Source of the DNA: Penelope pileata
Taxonomy: Eukaryota; Chordata; Aves; Galliformes; Cracidae
DNA: 64,000 nucleotides
Direction of reading: 5' to 3'
NCBI GenBank assembly: GCA_013396635.1
Contig: WBMW01005035.1
Span: forward strand, 310,001-374,000
In this document: piece by piece, positions 25,257 to 37,500 of the stretch
Layout: the number at the start of each line of letters is the position of its first letter
Numbering within the stretch: the stretch's first letter is position 1
Position numbers and translations under genes: made by a program
The notes under the pieces: model-generated
What the model saw: the letters and a program-made list of their open reading frames with translations, nothing else
What the model was told of the DNA's origin: nothing
Database searches by the model: none

Positions 25257-28200
25257 CCACACTCACACCACATCAGTGCAGGAGATGGAGGAGGTGACAC
25301 AATGCATCTGGTCTGGTGGCAGTGTTCATGGCTGTGACAAGGACTTGGAGCAAAAACTCTTTGACATGCTTGGGCTGAAACCACGTGTAGAGTTGTAGGG
25401 GATGTTTATATTCATGTTCTGGTGGACTACCACCACACTCCCCCTGGGCTTCCAGGCGTGCCCTGGAGGAGATGCCTTTCACCTGGTGCTGCTGTGCTGT
25501 GGCATTCTTGATGTTCTGGTTGACACCAGGGGGACATTGGGGCATGGCTCTCAGCACAGCTAGAGGCAGCCTTTACCCCTGAAACCTTCTCACTGGGGTG
25601 CAGGGAGGAAGGGCGGTTCCTTCCTCTCCACAGGGTGCCTGGGAGCCCATTGCGGTGTCTCCAGACACGACTGAGGGCCAGGGCAGCATGCTATTTGCGT
25701 ACATGCCATGTCCACATCTCAGCACCACGCTGAGAAGGATTGACAGGAGCTGCAGAAAGGCTGAGTAAAATTTTCCAAAATACCTAAGTGAAGTAGAAGC
25801 CTCCCATCCTATTTTTAAAACGTGACTAAAGCAGGCGAGGCCCAGAGCCTTAAAGGTACCTCAGCAGACAGCTCCTGTGGGCTGGTGGGGTGGCAGGCAC
25901 TTCTCATCCCACCCCTTGTGACCCACTTTCCCACTGCTTCAGGGCCCTCTCCCCTCTCGGTCCCATAGCTTTGGCCCTCAGCACCCATGAGGGTGCATCC
26001 CTTGCAAGTCCCACACACAGGGACCCGCGCACCGTGTCCACCAGCGAAGAGCTCCCCTCCGTCTTTCCAGCCAGTCCAACTGGAGCTGCTTCACCCATGG
26101 GTTTTGTTCCCAGCCACAGTTCCCCCGTTCTGTTCTCCCCTCTTTTCTCAGTTCAGAAGCTGCTGCCAGGTGGTAGCCCAGCAGCCTGGCCGGCATCCAG
26201 CCGGGTGTCCCCAGCCTCCAGCTGCTGGGTGCAGACACGTTGCGCTCAGCAGGCCTCGTAGTGCTGGCACGAGCAGCAAGGGGACGTCAGCATGGCTGTT
26301 GTCACTTGCCAGCGGGCTCTGTGAACCCCAGCCGAGCTGGCTCAACCCAAAATACCTCAGGCAATGAAATGTCACCTATTAACTGCTGCTGGTTATTGAC
26401 AATGACAAAGGCAGGTGGCTTGGAAAGGGGAACAGCAAGGCTCAGAGAGGTGGGAGGAGTTTGAAGTTCAAAAAGTAGTTATTTTAGCTGCTGGCTTTGT
26501 GCGATTTTGGAAGCAGAGGACTGTTTGCATTAGATGTAGCGTGCACAGGTTTCAGCTGCAACAGCACAGTCTTCCCACTCCGTGTTTCTGCAAAACTTTC
26601 TGCCTATTTGTAGCACCTCCTGCTGTATTGCTCACACCAGCCCTTGCTCAAGAAAGATACCGGAGCCATACGTTGGAGCCGTATGTCTCAGCGGCACAGC
26701 AAGGCTCGATCAGAAGCGGTTGCCAGAGGCAGAAATACCCTCATGGATGCAGCCAGTAGAATAGGTGGAAATTTTCCAAATCTCTTTTTGCAGAGAGAAC
26801 TTTTTTCCCCGTGAAAAATGTGGAGGAAATGAAGGGAAGGGTTGATAATGGCTTTTATGACGTGTCCTTTCACGTTTCTAACTTCTATCTTGAGATGCCC
26901 TTGCACAGTCTGAGTCTCTTGCTGATGTCAAGGCAGGAATGGCGAGGAAAGAAATATTGTTACCCAGGCTGTGGTGCTGGAAGCTTCTTCTTGTCAGCGC
27001 TCTGATACAAATAACTGTATAGATAGCAGGACATGCTCCTAGGGTTTCTGCTCCTGCGTGGGAGCCCTCCTGGCCTCTCAACTGCTGCAGCAGGGCTGCA
27101 TGCTTGACTTTCCTGTGTCTCTGCCAAGGAAATCCTTCCCCGGTGGATCTCTAACACAGAGGAGGAGAAACTCATGGCAGTGGGATGCTGGCCTAATATT
27201 GCAGAGAATAGCCCAAGAGCTCAGGGTGGTGCAAGCACCTACCCAACGGAGTGCTCCTTCAGACAGGTCTGGGAGGATGAACTCATCCTCACAGTATGAG
27301 TTCACCTCACTTTAGGGTACCAGCATGTCTATTTTGCTTTCCTTTGAAGTTGTGAGATGTTGGTAGAGCCACTGCAGTGGTTTCTGAGCAGGAGTAGGAC
27401 AAGGCAGAGCCCTGACCTTTGGGGGTCTCTTCTGCCACCAGTCCCCTGCCACTCCCTGGACCACTGTGCACCCTTCGGATACAGACACGTCCCTCCCCAT
27501 ATGATGCAGCCCTGGCTTCTGTGCCAGGGGAGCCACTGCTGCTCAGATGAAAGCCTCTGATAGATGGCCACCCTCCCACTTCCCTGCTGCATGGACCAGA
27601 TAGCTGCGAGCCAAGGTTATTACTCAGGGTATCATCAGGTGTGTAGCTGTGTCCTGTGTACTCCAAATTGGCAAGGAGATGGCTGTTGGAAGGAAGCTGA
27701 AGCCAAAAGGGCTGTGGCACCTGGCCAAATCCGCTGTCGATTTTAAAGCTGATTCCGCTTTTTCTCTAGCAGAGCAAAACAACCATATTTTTCATTTTGC
27801 AAAGGACAAAGCTCAACAGGGCTGCTATTTTTTTTTTCTTTTGCTAGGAATTTATTGAACGATGTTACATTATTCTTCTTGCTGTCAGAAAACAGTCTGA
27901 CTCCTCTCCCAAGTAGCAAAGTTTGGCTACTGAGCAATCGGGCTGCATGGGGCTTTTTGGCCACTGGTGAGGCTACTGTCTTAGCTGGTGGCCTATGAAT
28001 GTCCTTCAAACGCTTGGCATCCAGACCTTTGGCGCCGGCGTTTCCCTATCAATGGGCAGTGAGTGGGTAACATGGCTCATGGGCCTGATGAGAGCAGAAC
28101 CCTGCAGCTGTGCAATGTCTAATGCAGCATCTGGTTTGCTTTATGCTCTATGTGCACAGCATGTCATCCCAGGAGAGCAGCCCCAAGCCGCTCATGATGC

Positions 28201-28712
28201 ATGCCGCGCGGTCCAGGGCCACCAGGGATGGTCCCCGGCTCCCTAATCACTGGGTGAGCTGAGAAATGCAAACCTCCCTTCACCGTGACCGTGCACCTGA
28301 TCGAGGCACCACCATCTACCCCAAAAACCTGGTGCTCAGCCACCCCCAGACACCCTGTTCCATGCTGGAGTAGGTCTCATCCGGGGAAACCTCCCCGGCT
28401 GTGCAGAAATGGGAGCGAGCAGCAGTTCCCCCGGTTTGCCGTTCCATTATTCATTGTTATCCTCCCCTCGGGCCGCCCTGAACAATTTCCTCCCCTCCCC
28501 TCCTTGTACACCCTTCAAATGGTTTTAGAATACGGCACTGAAAGATAAAGATTAAAAAAAAAAAAAAGAAAACCCAAGGCATTGAAAACATTCAAATATA
28601 TTGCTCAGCTCTTTCCTCCCCGCACCATTGTCTTAGGGGGGCTGGCACAGGACCAGACTTCTTTCTTATTACCAATCTTAACTACTCCACTGGGCATCGA
28701 AAAATAAAGCCC

Positions 28713-28720
28713 TATAAAAG
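28713..28720 (+). promoter_or_regulatory. TATAAAAG in a candidate conserved non-coding block
   Basis: CCCTATAAAAGTCACTAATT lies within an unusually clean, non-repetitive stretch (about 28570-28920) with CCATTGTCTTAG and TAATTAAATAAG words. It could be a weak promoter or part of an enhancer. Confidence 0.2.
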
Positions 28721-29120
28721 TCACTAATTAAATAAGTTCTCCCATCTGACCTAATACAAGCAGCATGGGAGGTTGCACGATTTTTATTTTATTTTTTTTC
28801 CTTCCCCTGCTCTTTTGTCAAGCCCACCCTTCTGATGGGGATCCGTTGTTTTTCTGGTGAAGGAGAGGGATTTCAAGGTCATGGAATGAATAAATGATGA
28901 TAATGCACGGCCACAGGGAGGAGTGAGCTCAGCAGCCGCTCAGCGAGCAAAGGAGCTTGGACGGAGCCGGGGGGCCCGGATGCCTCCCAGATCCCATCCC
29001 GGGAGGAACAGGGCTGGGGTCTCCCCTCACTGTGGTGGCTGCTGGGCTCGCAGCATCACTGCCGTTATTTGTCTCTGCAGCAAAATGCTTTGGGGTACCC
29101 ACCGACACCAGGGTAGCCCC

Positions 29121-29255
29121 TTCATTATCATCATCATCAACAACATTATTCATTAATAATGATGATGATGATGCTAATAATAAGAAGAAAAACAATAATC
29201 ATAGTGGCAATAACGATGGCAATAACAATAATAATAGCAATAACAATTTCCCCTC
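29121..29255. repeat. Trinucleotide ATC/GAT and AAT tract with inverted symmetry
   Basis: ATTATCATCATCATCA is followed after a short loop by AATAATGATGATGATGATG, its near reverse complement. Imperfect AAT, AAC and AAG triplets then run to about 29255. In the plus frame it reads as Asn/Asp/Lys-rich sequence, with no sign of a gene. Confidence 0.85.
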
Positions 29256-30372
29256 TTGAAATTTGCTGTTATCTGGTGTACCCCCGCCTCTGCAGGGCTC
29301 TCCAGCTCTGGGCTGTGCAGAGTGTGTGCCTGACCAAAAGCAAGCAAGATGGAAAATTTGTCCTGTTATTCTTGCAAATTTCTGATGGTTTTGTGCAGTG
29401 AGATATTTTGCTCCCTCCTCCCCCACCCCCAGCTTCCTTGGGCATTCATCCATGTGAGCCCACGAGTGAGATGAGATGAGCAGTCTCAGCCCATCAACAG
29501 GAAGCTGATGGGTGCAGCCATGCTCCATGCCATGGGTCTGCTGCTGACCCCAGCCAAACCATCTCACCAGCGCCGCTTTGTCCCCTTGGTTTGTTTAGGG
29601 ATGAGCCCTTGAGTGCGGCAGCAACCTCCACCAGGCAGCACTGGGCCATTGCCCATCCCCATCCATCCTCAGCTTTTTGGGTCCAGTCCGTACCCAACAA
29701 GAGGGAAAAAGCAAAAATGAAGAAAATTTGAAATTCTCAGTTCCGGATTGATTCCTCCATCCCTATGTGATGTATTCAACATGACAGCCCTAGCATGGGG
29801 TGCTTTATGCACTCTGGTATGAGAAACCAGAGCCAATAGGTAGCCCCAGATTTCCAGAGAACCATCAAAGCTGCAACACAAAAAACGCTTTGCATGGGAC
29901 TTTATCCTCTTTATTTCCTTTCCTGCTGACTCTTTGCTAACAAGACCGCCTCTTGCTGAAGCATCCTGGGGTTTTCTAATAACAGGAAGCCAGGGGATCT
30001 GCACGCTGCCTCCGGCTGTGTGCGAGAGGAGGTGTGGCTGCCTCCAGTTTCAAGGAACAGCAGTGTCACGAGGGGCCCTGCTCTCCCCTCCTTTCACCTC
30101 TGGCTGCTTCTCACCTGCTCCCACGCTACTGTCCTTGTTTTTAGATTTCCTACTCAAATAGCCAAAGGTATTGCACTACCTCTGCCCATCCTTCCCTGTA
30201 GAGAAAGAAATCTTGGGGCATCGCTGCCCCACTTTGGAATGCTGGGGCTGTAATGTTACAGATAGTTGTAGTGTGCCCCATCGGGAGATTTCCCGAATTT
30301 CTTTCCCATTTTCTAGCAGGGGAACGCAGCCTCTGGCAGCATGTAAGGAAGCAAACACTGGGTTTGCCCAGC

Positions 30373-30380
30373 TATAAAAA
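30373..30380 (+). promoter_or_regulatory. Candidate TATA box
   Basis: CTATAAAAACTC is followed about 30 bases later by a GC-richer stretch (TCTCACGCCGGCAGAGCGAG) where a start site would fall. The next ATG (about 30468) opens only a six-codon frame, so any product would be non-coding. Confidence 0.3.
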
Positions 30381-33300
30381 CTCTTGGCTGCTGCTCCTGC
30401 CTCTCACGCCGGCAGAGCGAGCCCTGGGGACACCTCCCAGCCGCCCCGATTCAGCTTATTCTAGGCCATGCTGAGAATTGTTACCTAGAGGAGTCTGCAT
30501 CGCTTCTCTCTTCCCTGAGACTAGCTTTTCTTATTTTAGCTTGGTGCTTTGCTTTCCTCCAGCCAGGCTTTTCAGTCTGTGTCTGCACCTGGGTATGATC
30601 AATAACCAGCAGCTTGGAGGGGCCGTGGCTCTCTTGGAGGGCAGGGACAGTGGGAGCCTGGCCATGGTGTTTTCCCAATGAAACCTCCTGAAATGCAGTC
30701 CCTGGAGCAAGGGCAGCAAAAAGCCATGCAATACCTGCTGATCATGACTCCATTCTTGTTCCTCCTCTCTAAATTTTCATGATGGCCAAGCAAACCTAGC
30801 AGCGGCACAGAGCGAGCAGGCTGGGTGCTCAATCCGTAGAAAGACATCAGATAATTTGTTTTTCAGATTTTCTGACAAATGCCCTCTGGCTACTGACATT
30901 ATGTGAGTATTTCTGTGTACTTGTTTATTAATGAGAGTTCTGTGGAAATGGCAAACCCTAAACAAATGCAGGAAAATGTCCCTAGAACAATTCAATTTGC
31001 TTTGCACCAGCTTGTGGCCTGGAAAAGCATCCCTGAGTGGGGCTTACGTCAATCTAGTCATGAGATAAATGAATTGTGTGACTTCACTTAAATGACCGGG
31101 CTCCTAGCTCGCATTGCACATGGTTGTGAGCAGTTGGCACACTGTGCAAGTTGTGTTGTTCTTCTGTGCATCATCTGTACTCCTGAAAGGCCTCTTACCT
31201 TGTGGGGCTCCTGTTGCATATGTGGAGGAAAACATTAGAGATATTTGCACAGGGCCCTTAGGAGCTGATTTTCAAAAAAAAAAAAGAGGAGTAAATGAAC
31301 TGCAGAACGAGAGTTTGTCAGGATGAGATGAGCATAAAAAGCAGCAATGATGGAGTGAGCTCATCTCCCAGCCTCACAAGATGCCTTGGCCAAGCTGCTA
31401 GGAAGCCGTAACTATCTTCTTACCCTTTAAAGAAAACTCTTCAACCTTAAATGCTCTTTATACGTTAAAAATGAGATAGTTGTGCACTGTCACTGTTGTA
31501 TTGCCCAAGCCAGTGGAATTAGGAGAGAGGCCAAGTCTTGAGCAGGAGCACAGAGAGGAGCTGTCCTGCAGCAGCAGAAACAACGGCCGAATATTTCGTG
31601 TAGTGCTGGGCATTGCTGCTCACATTCACCAGGAACAGCCTGCACAGGACATAGCCCTCTCTCTAGTGGCTTTGTCTGGGCTGCTGAAGTCTCTGTTGCT
31701 ATACTGCATTGCAAAAATCCCTGGCAATTCCTATTTTCCTGCAGGTTACTGAGCCTTTCATTCCTATGCGGGTAAAGAGTGATGGTAATTACAGGTGTTT
31801 GGGGGCTGCTCTGGGAAGAGCTCTCCTCTCTGACACAAGGGAGACAAGTCACACTGCTCTCCAACCCAGCAAGCTGTGAATCAAAGCCTACTTCATTGCA
31901 GGAACACATTGTTCCGTGGGAAAAACAAAACACTTTCTTCTGAACTGAGTGCAAGGGTCCCGGGAGGACCTTGTGTGCCCTAGGTTTTGGAATGCAAGAG
32001 GGCCTTCCTGGAAGGTGATCTGTGGAGGAGAAAGAGAGGAGCTGAGGTGTTTTTTACTTGTCTCCCCTGTGCTGGGGCAGGGGCAGTAATCACGTAAAAT
32101 GATGGTGTAAAATACATTTCATCTTCTGCAAATGCTTCTATCAGGAGACATTGCATGTTTCCTGCACCCTCTCATATTTAATGGTCAATGCAATATAAAA
32201 AGCATTTTTGATGGGAAATCTGGATGTGGTGGTAGGAATTAGGGTACCATAGGGCTGTGGGACACTTTGCAATGCCTACTGGGGCACTCAGTAGCCCCTC
32301 TCAGGGATGGCAGGAGGTGCTCATTGGAGCTGCCTCTCCCCTTCTTGCATGTATGTGTAGGAAGTGTGGAGAGGTTAATACATTGCCAGGTTTGCTTGGT
32401 CTCTAAACACCTTCAAAAACAAAGGGTCCTTGTGATCAGAGGTAGTTGCGTCCAAGCTTAGTTTTGCAGCAGATTTTTTGAGGAATGTTCAAGCTTATCT
32501 GAAAGCTGCAGTTGGCTTGGGAATACCTGATAGGCTTGTGATGTTTCTTGTGATGTGTTTGATAGTTATTTAACATGGATTAGGAACTGCTCGTACAAGG
32601 TGAAGTACCTGGGATCTTTTGGCCATCTGCTCTGCAGCCAGACCCAGCCATCCATTCTGAAAATCTCAATGTTTTCCAAAACTGAACTCCTCTCCGAACG
32701 CAGCTCGTAACCTTGGTGCTGATGGTGATGGTGATCCTCCACCACTCATGTCAAGGAAATGCCACCACCAAAAAGTTGGAGTTTTTTGCTTTGGAATAAA
32801 TAGGGAAGTGATTTCTCATTGATCAGTAAAGAAAATCGTAATTGCCACAAACCTTGGGGTAGTTTCTGCAGGGGAAAAAAAAAAAAAGTTGGCTTGTGAT
32901 GGATGGCAGGGAAACAAAATGGATTATAAATACATTCTAGCTTAGCTTCTAACGGCGAACCTCTAGAAGCATCTTTTGTTTGGTTGTTACTTAGGGACTT
33001 TAAAATTTTAAACAACCAAGATCAGAAAGCACACAAATGTGCAGTGTACTGCAGTAATGTTAGAAGATATTCATACAGATCACAGAATATTCACTCACAG
33101 CTTAAATATACGAATTCAACTTTACATTTACATCAACAGAAATCTGCCATCGAAGACTTGTGAAAAGGGTTTATGTTTTTATTTTATTTATGCTTCTGTG
33201 GAAATATCGCTGTGCTTCTAGCTTGTTCTGTCACTGTTAAGAAGGGAATAACCCTTTATGTACTTCATTATTTTCTAGATAGCAGAGAAAATATCCTAGG

Positions 33301-34459
33301 AATACTGGAAATATAATACCTAAAAAAAAATGCATGAATTATGATGTGTCAGCACGTGCAACTGGTAATGCTAGTGCTGATTTGGGGGACCATCACTCAA
33401 ACTACACCCCAATGGAAATGAGAGGAGTATTTCCTTACAAGGAGTTGATCTGTTCGTTTTCTAAATAATATCACAAAACAAGGCATAGATGGGTCCTTTT
33501 TTACTTTTCCTTATTTGAAAAACCAAAGCTTTGGAATTACCCCTGGTGTTTCATAACATCAGCCTCTGAGACAGAAATGTTGAGGCAAATCCCTATATAT
33601 TCAGAGCCACGAGCAGCATTCAATGAGCTAAAATATGCTTTATGATAGTCTTAAAATCAGAATTACCAGGTCTAGTATGTGCTGAAATTTATGGGAATGC
33701 ATTAAAGGTACAGCAAGCAACCTCTGACAAATAATTTGCTTGTAACTCTTCCTTCAGCACACATCATGGTGATGTGGTGCAAGCTGAAAGGATGCTGCTC
33801 AGCAGCAGGCAGATGCTGGTTTTCGGTGCCAGACTGAGGATTTTTATTTCAACAAGGAAAATTATCTTAACCTACTTTATCCTTTTTGTCCAAGAAAGAA
33901 ATGCTGTTGTTTTTTCCAGCAACTCTCTTGATTTTATAAAATGTTTGAAACTTGAGAAGAGACTGGGTATGCTTTGTCTCCATGAGAACTGCTTCATCCT
34001 GATAGATTTAGTGGAGAATGTATCTGTGCTCCACGAATCTTCCCCTAAGAAATAGCTGAATGTATTGTTTCCAAATACTAATTCTCTCAACTTCTCAAAA
34101 TCCCTTGGCACTTATTATATTCATTCCTCGCAAGCAGTAGTGAAAACAAATGTTCTTTGTGTAAACAGACTTTGACAGAATGTGGGAACCTAAGTAAATA
34201 TGGTTATAATATGGCATAAAAATCAACTTCAAATCTGAAGCAAACTGAAATTGCATGTGTAAAGAGTTTTGTCATTCAGCTTTGGGGAAAAAAAACAACA
34301 ACAAATATATGCTGCAAAGTGTTAAAACAGGTAAACTTCAGCACCAGTAACAATCTGAGGCTCATAACTGCATCACATGGTTGAAGACCTGAGAACTGTG
34401 TAAATATGCAATGTTAAGTAAAACAGTTTCTCCAAAGTGTCCTTTCACCTAAAAGATGA

Positions 34460-34570
34460 TCGCTTACGTGTTGTTTTCCTCCAAGAAAAATGAGCATCCT
34501 CCCGACGCTGCCAGAGACACGGGGCGTAGCTGTCCCTTCGGGTGGGCAATGACGTCATAGGACCAATGGA
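34460..34570. promoter_or_regulatory. Promoter-like CpG island with CRE and CCAAT box
   Basis: A short CpG-rich patch lies in AT-rich surroundings. It holds the palindromic CRE TGACGTCA (34550-34557) and a CCAAT box (34563-34567). On the minus strand the order is ATTGG, TGACGTCA, about 50 bases of GC-rich sequence, an ATG (34497-34495) and then a good donor, AACAAC AC|GTAAGC, at 34468/34467. That is the layout of a small first exon, but I can identify no downstream exon. Transcription here is inference. Confidence 0.35.
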
Positions 34571-37500
34571 AACCAAAGATATTTTGAAACATTTACATGG
34601 CTTAGTTAAGTTAGAAAAAAAATCCTTACTCCAGAAAACACGACTGGCCACAAAGCCTTTCTATGAGATTGGATACCCTGGGTGGTTTTCTGAGGCATGG
34701 GGCCAAAGGCCAAAAGAGCAAAACCACCCAAAAAGTGTAATAATTACCCTTCAGGGCAAAGAAATGGAACTTATGAATAAAGACAAGGAAAACCCATTAA
34801 GTAATATTATTGACATGTGTCTGACATCACCAATAGCCAACCAGCACTCTCCACTTGTACTCTGGATTTCTGAAATCATTTCTTAATGGAATAAGGGTTT
34901 TTAATTCATAATGTCTTTCTACAGATGCTCAAGCATGCAGGTTTGCCAGTCATTCACATTCTCAGCCTGTGTGATGTTAATAAATCCAAGGTTTAGTCAA
35001 AGCACAGTAGTAATCCTCTGTTATATTCGTACGCAAACAAGTTTCAGCTTTATGCAATAACATGAAATTGCTGTATATCAGCATTTCTTAAGCACCTGTC
35101 CCTGACAGTGCCAAGCCACTGAGAATTACAGGGGGAAGAAATGAGAGAGATCATTTTCCATGTGAGATGTATTGCTGCAGTGACAAATATACCTTTTGAT
35201 TACATAGTGCAAATAGTCTTCAGTGCCAATTTCAGAGGCAAAATAAAGGAAAACAGGGCTCAGACGATGCTACAAGCCTGAAAAATGTGTCTGGACCACA
35301 TAAGAAAGGCATAAATGGAAGACTTGTGACTCTTGAGGTTTTCAAGCTTTAGGGTCCAAACAGCTGCTTTACTTCCATGTTTTAATAGCAATGCAGTTTG
35401 AAGGAGAAGTGAAATCAGAGCTGAGAGAGGATGAGCTGAATAATGCAGCTGTAGAACCAAAGCTGAATACCCACTTAAGGGAAGGTGAAAGGGTGGTCAC
35501 AAAGGTGGGTGTAGTCCTGAAACCAGGTAGTATCTCCCCTCCAAAAAACTCTGTGCCCCTTCTCCTCATCTGTACCACAACATAGATGCGGTTCCTATCA
35601 GGCTGGATGTGAAGAAGACATTTTTCCCGAGGAAGGTGCGAGGTGTACTCAATGCCATCTAAGCTTAGGGAGAAAATGAAGTCTTCTCTCTTTGTAGGTA
35701 CATTGGGGTGTGAAGATACTGATTTCTCTAGAGTTGATTCTGTCTTTGTTGGGTTTTGGTTTATTGGGATTTTTTTTTGCAACATCACAACTTTGCAGAT
35801 TTAATAGTGGTTCTCCTCAATGCTCAGGGCAAATCTCTAATTGCCCAATTTAAGGAAGTTGATCTCACTTTTGAGAAACAACATATTTTGATGAGTAAAG
35901 AACAGGTTAGTTGTGACTGCAAAATTCAGCTATTAATGATAGCTAAAAAAGGTACTTTAGAGGGTGCCTGAGTGTTAATCATGCTAATCTTTTGGAGGTG
36001 TTTTGAATGCAGAAACAATTGTACATCTGATGGGTGAGCAGTAGTTGAGAGATTGCCTATGTGTTGGGATGGATGCTAATGCCATTTCTGAGAACTCAGG
36101 TACCTGTAAATGCTTTTATGTTACAGTCTTCCTTACAGATCTGCTGTACCCATCTTAGCACATGCCCTGATGCTCTTTCTGTGTCCCTTTGTTCACTGAA
36201 CTAGGCTGCACTATGCAAAGATGTTGCTTTACACACCAACCAAGCAGGTGCCAACCCCAACCCTTCATCTCAAGACCCTTTGCCTTGCCAGGGCTGCGTG
36301 GTAAAGCACAGCCACTGCTTGCCCATTGGTGCATGCTTTCCAGGGGATTCCTAGGCAGGAAGGACCCACTGGGGCTGCCCATGAAGGTGGGGAAAGCCAG
36401 CTCTTGGGCCACCCCATAGCAGGAGGTGACTTGTTTATCAGCACAGTTTGCCTGGTGCTACCGCTTTTCATTTTAGACTGAGTCAACCCTCCAGACAGGA
36501 GTGAATGTGCTCGTGTAAACAAAAAGCATAGGTTGGCTTTTTCTGTTGGTGGTTCTGCTTTTGGGTGTTTTCCTTCTTCTCCAGCTAAAACTGCTGTCCT
36601 TTCAGAGAGCAAGGCAGCATAACCTTTGCAGCCTCTTGAGCAACTTTTAAATCACTCCTGTTGGAGCCTTTGCTTTCCTGGTGAAAGAGGCATGGCAGTA
36701 GACAGCAAGCAGATCAAGGACAGTGGAGAAGGCATGGCACGGGTCGAGGGCTGCACCTTGCTGCTGTTTTCACAAGCAATGGCAATGCTGAGCCCAGTTC
36801 AGGACCACATCCAGTGAGTGAGGATGCTTACTGCAGCACTGGGTGGTGTGTCAGCATTGGCGGTGCTCACAGGATGTCAAATGTTTCTCTTAGGGCAGAA
36901 AAGTTCCAGATGCATTTAAAATACATAAAGGGGTTCAAAACTCTTCCTTGATCTGACCATCATCCATGAGATGTGGGTAAAGATGTAGCAGGGATGGCCA
37001 GCAGAGCCCACAGCGTCTCTTTTGTGCTTCTCATCTGTTTTCTTCATGTATCTTTTTTTATCCTGCTCCTTTCAAGCTTATTTAGTCCCAGTCATGTTGA
37101 CAGCTTCACTTCATGCTGACTGGATATTACCAGTTGGCAGCAGACTATTTCCCATCAGTTGGGGTCCACGTAGCTCTGGAACCTGCTGATGGCTTTTGAG
37201 GGATGCAGTGTCCCCTTCTCCTGCCCTGCCACCAAAGGGGACAGGATGTCTCTGGCATTAACACTGATATAGGTCTTTGGTTGTCCCATTTTCTCCATTT
37301 CTTTTCCTCCACCAGGCCTGGTGGCCCAGGAAAAGCCATTAATTTTAGATGCCGGACCATCCCTGCCTGTTGTTTGGGTAGTGGGAGCTGCTCAGCTCTC
37401 CATGGGAAGGAAACCTGACTCTTCCCCAGAAGTGCTTTGTTTGCCTGGCCAGAATGACAAATTGGAAGTGGTGGGGCCATCTCAAAAGTCAGAGGGGATT

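Larger units (their letters stand above)
25257..34459. other. Gene-free interval with candidate regulatory blocks
   Basis: From about 25.8 to 30.5 kb the sequence is GC-richer, with candidate TATA elements. From 32 to 34.4 kb it is AT-rich and featureless. No exon, tRNA or snRNA is recognised. Confidence 0.6.

Noticed and set aside
28215..28236. GGGCCACCAGGGATGG considered as a CTCF site
   Set aside because: The left half matches the consensus but the essential GGGGGCG right half does not.
29159..29255. Asn/Asp-rich translated tract
   Set aside because: Translation of an imperfect triplet repeat, not a low-complexity domain of a gene.
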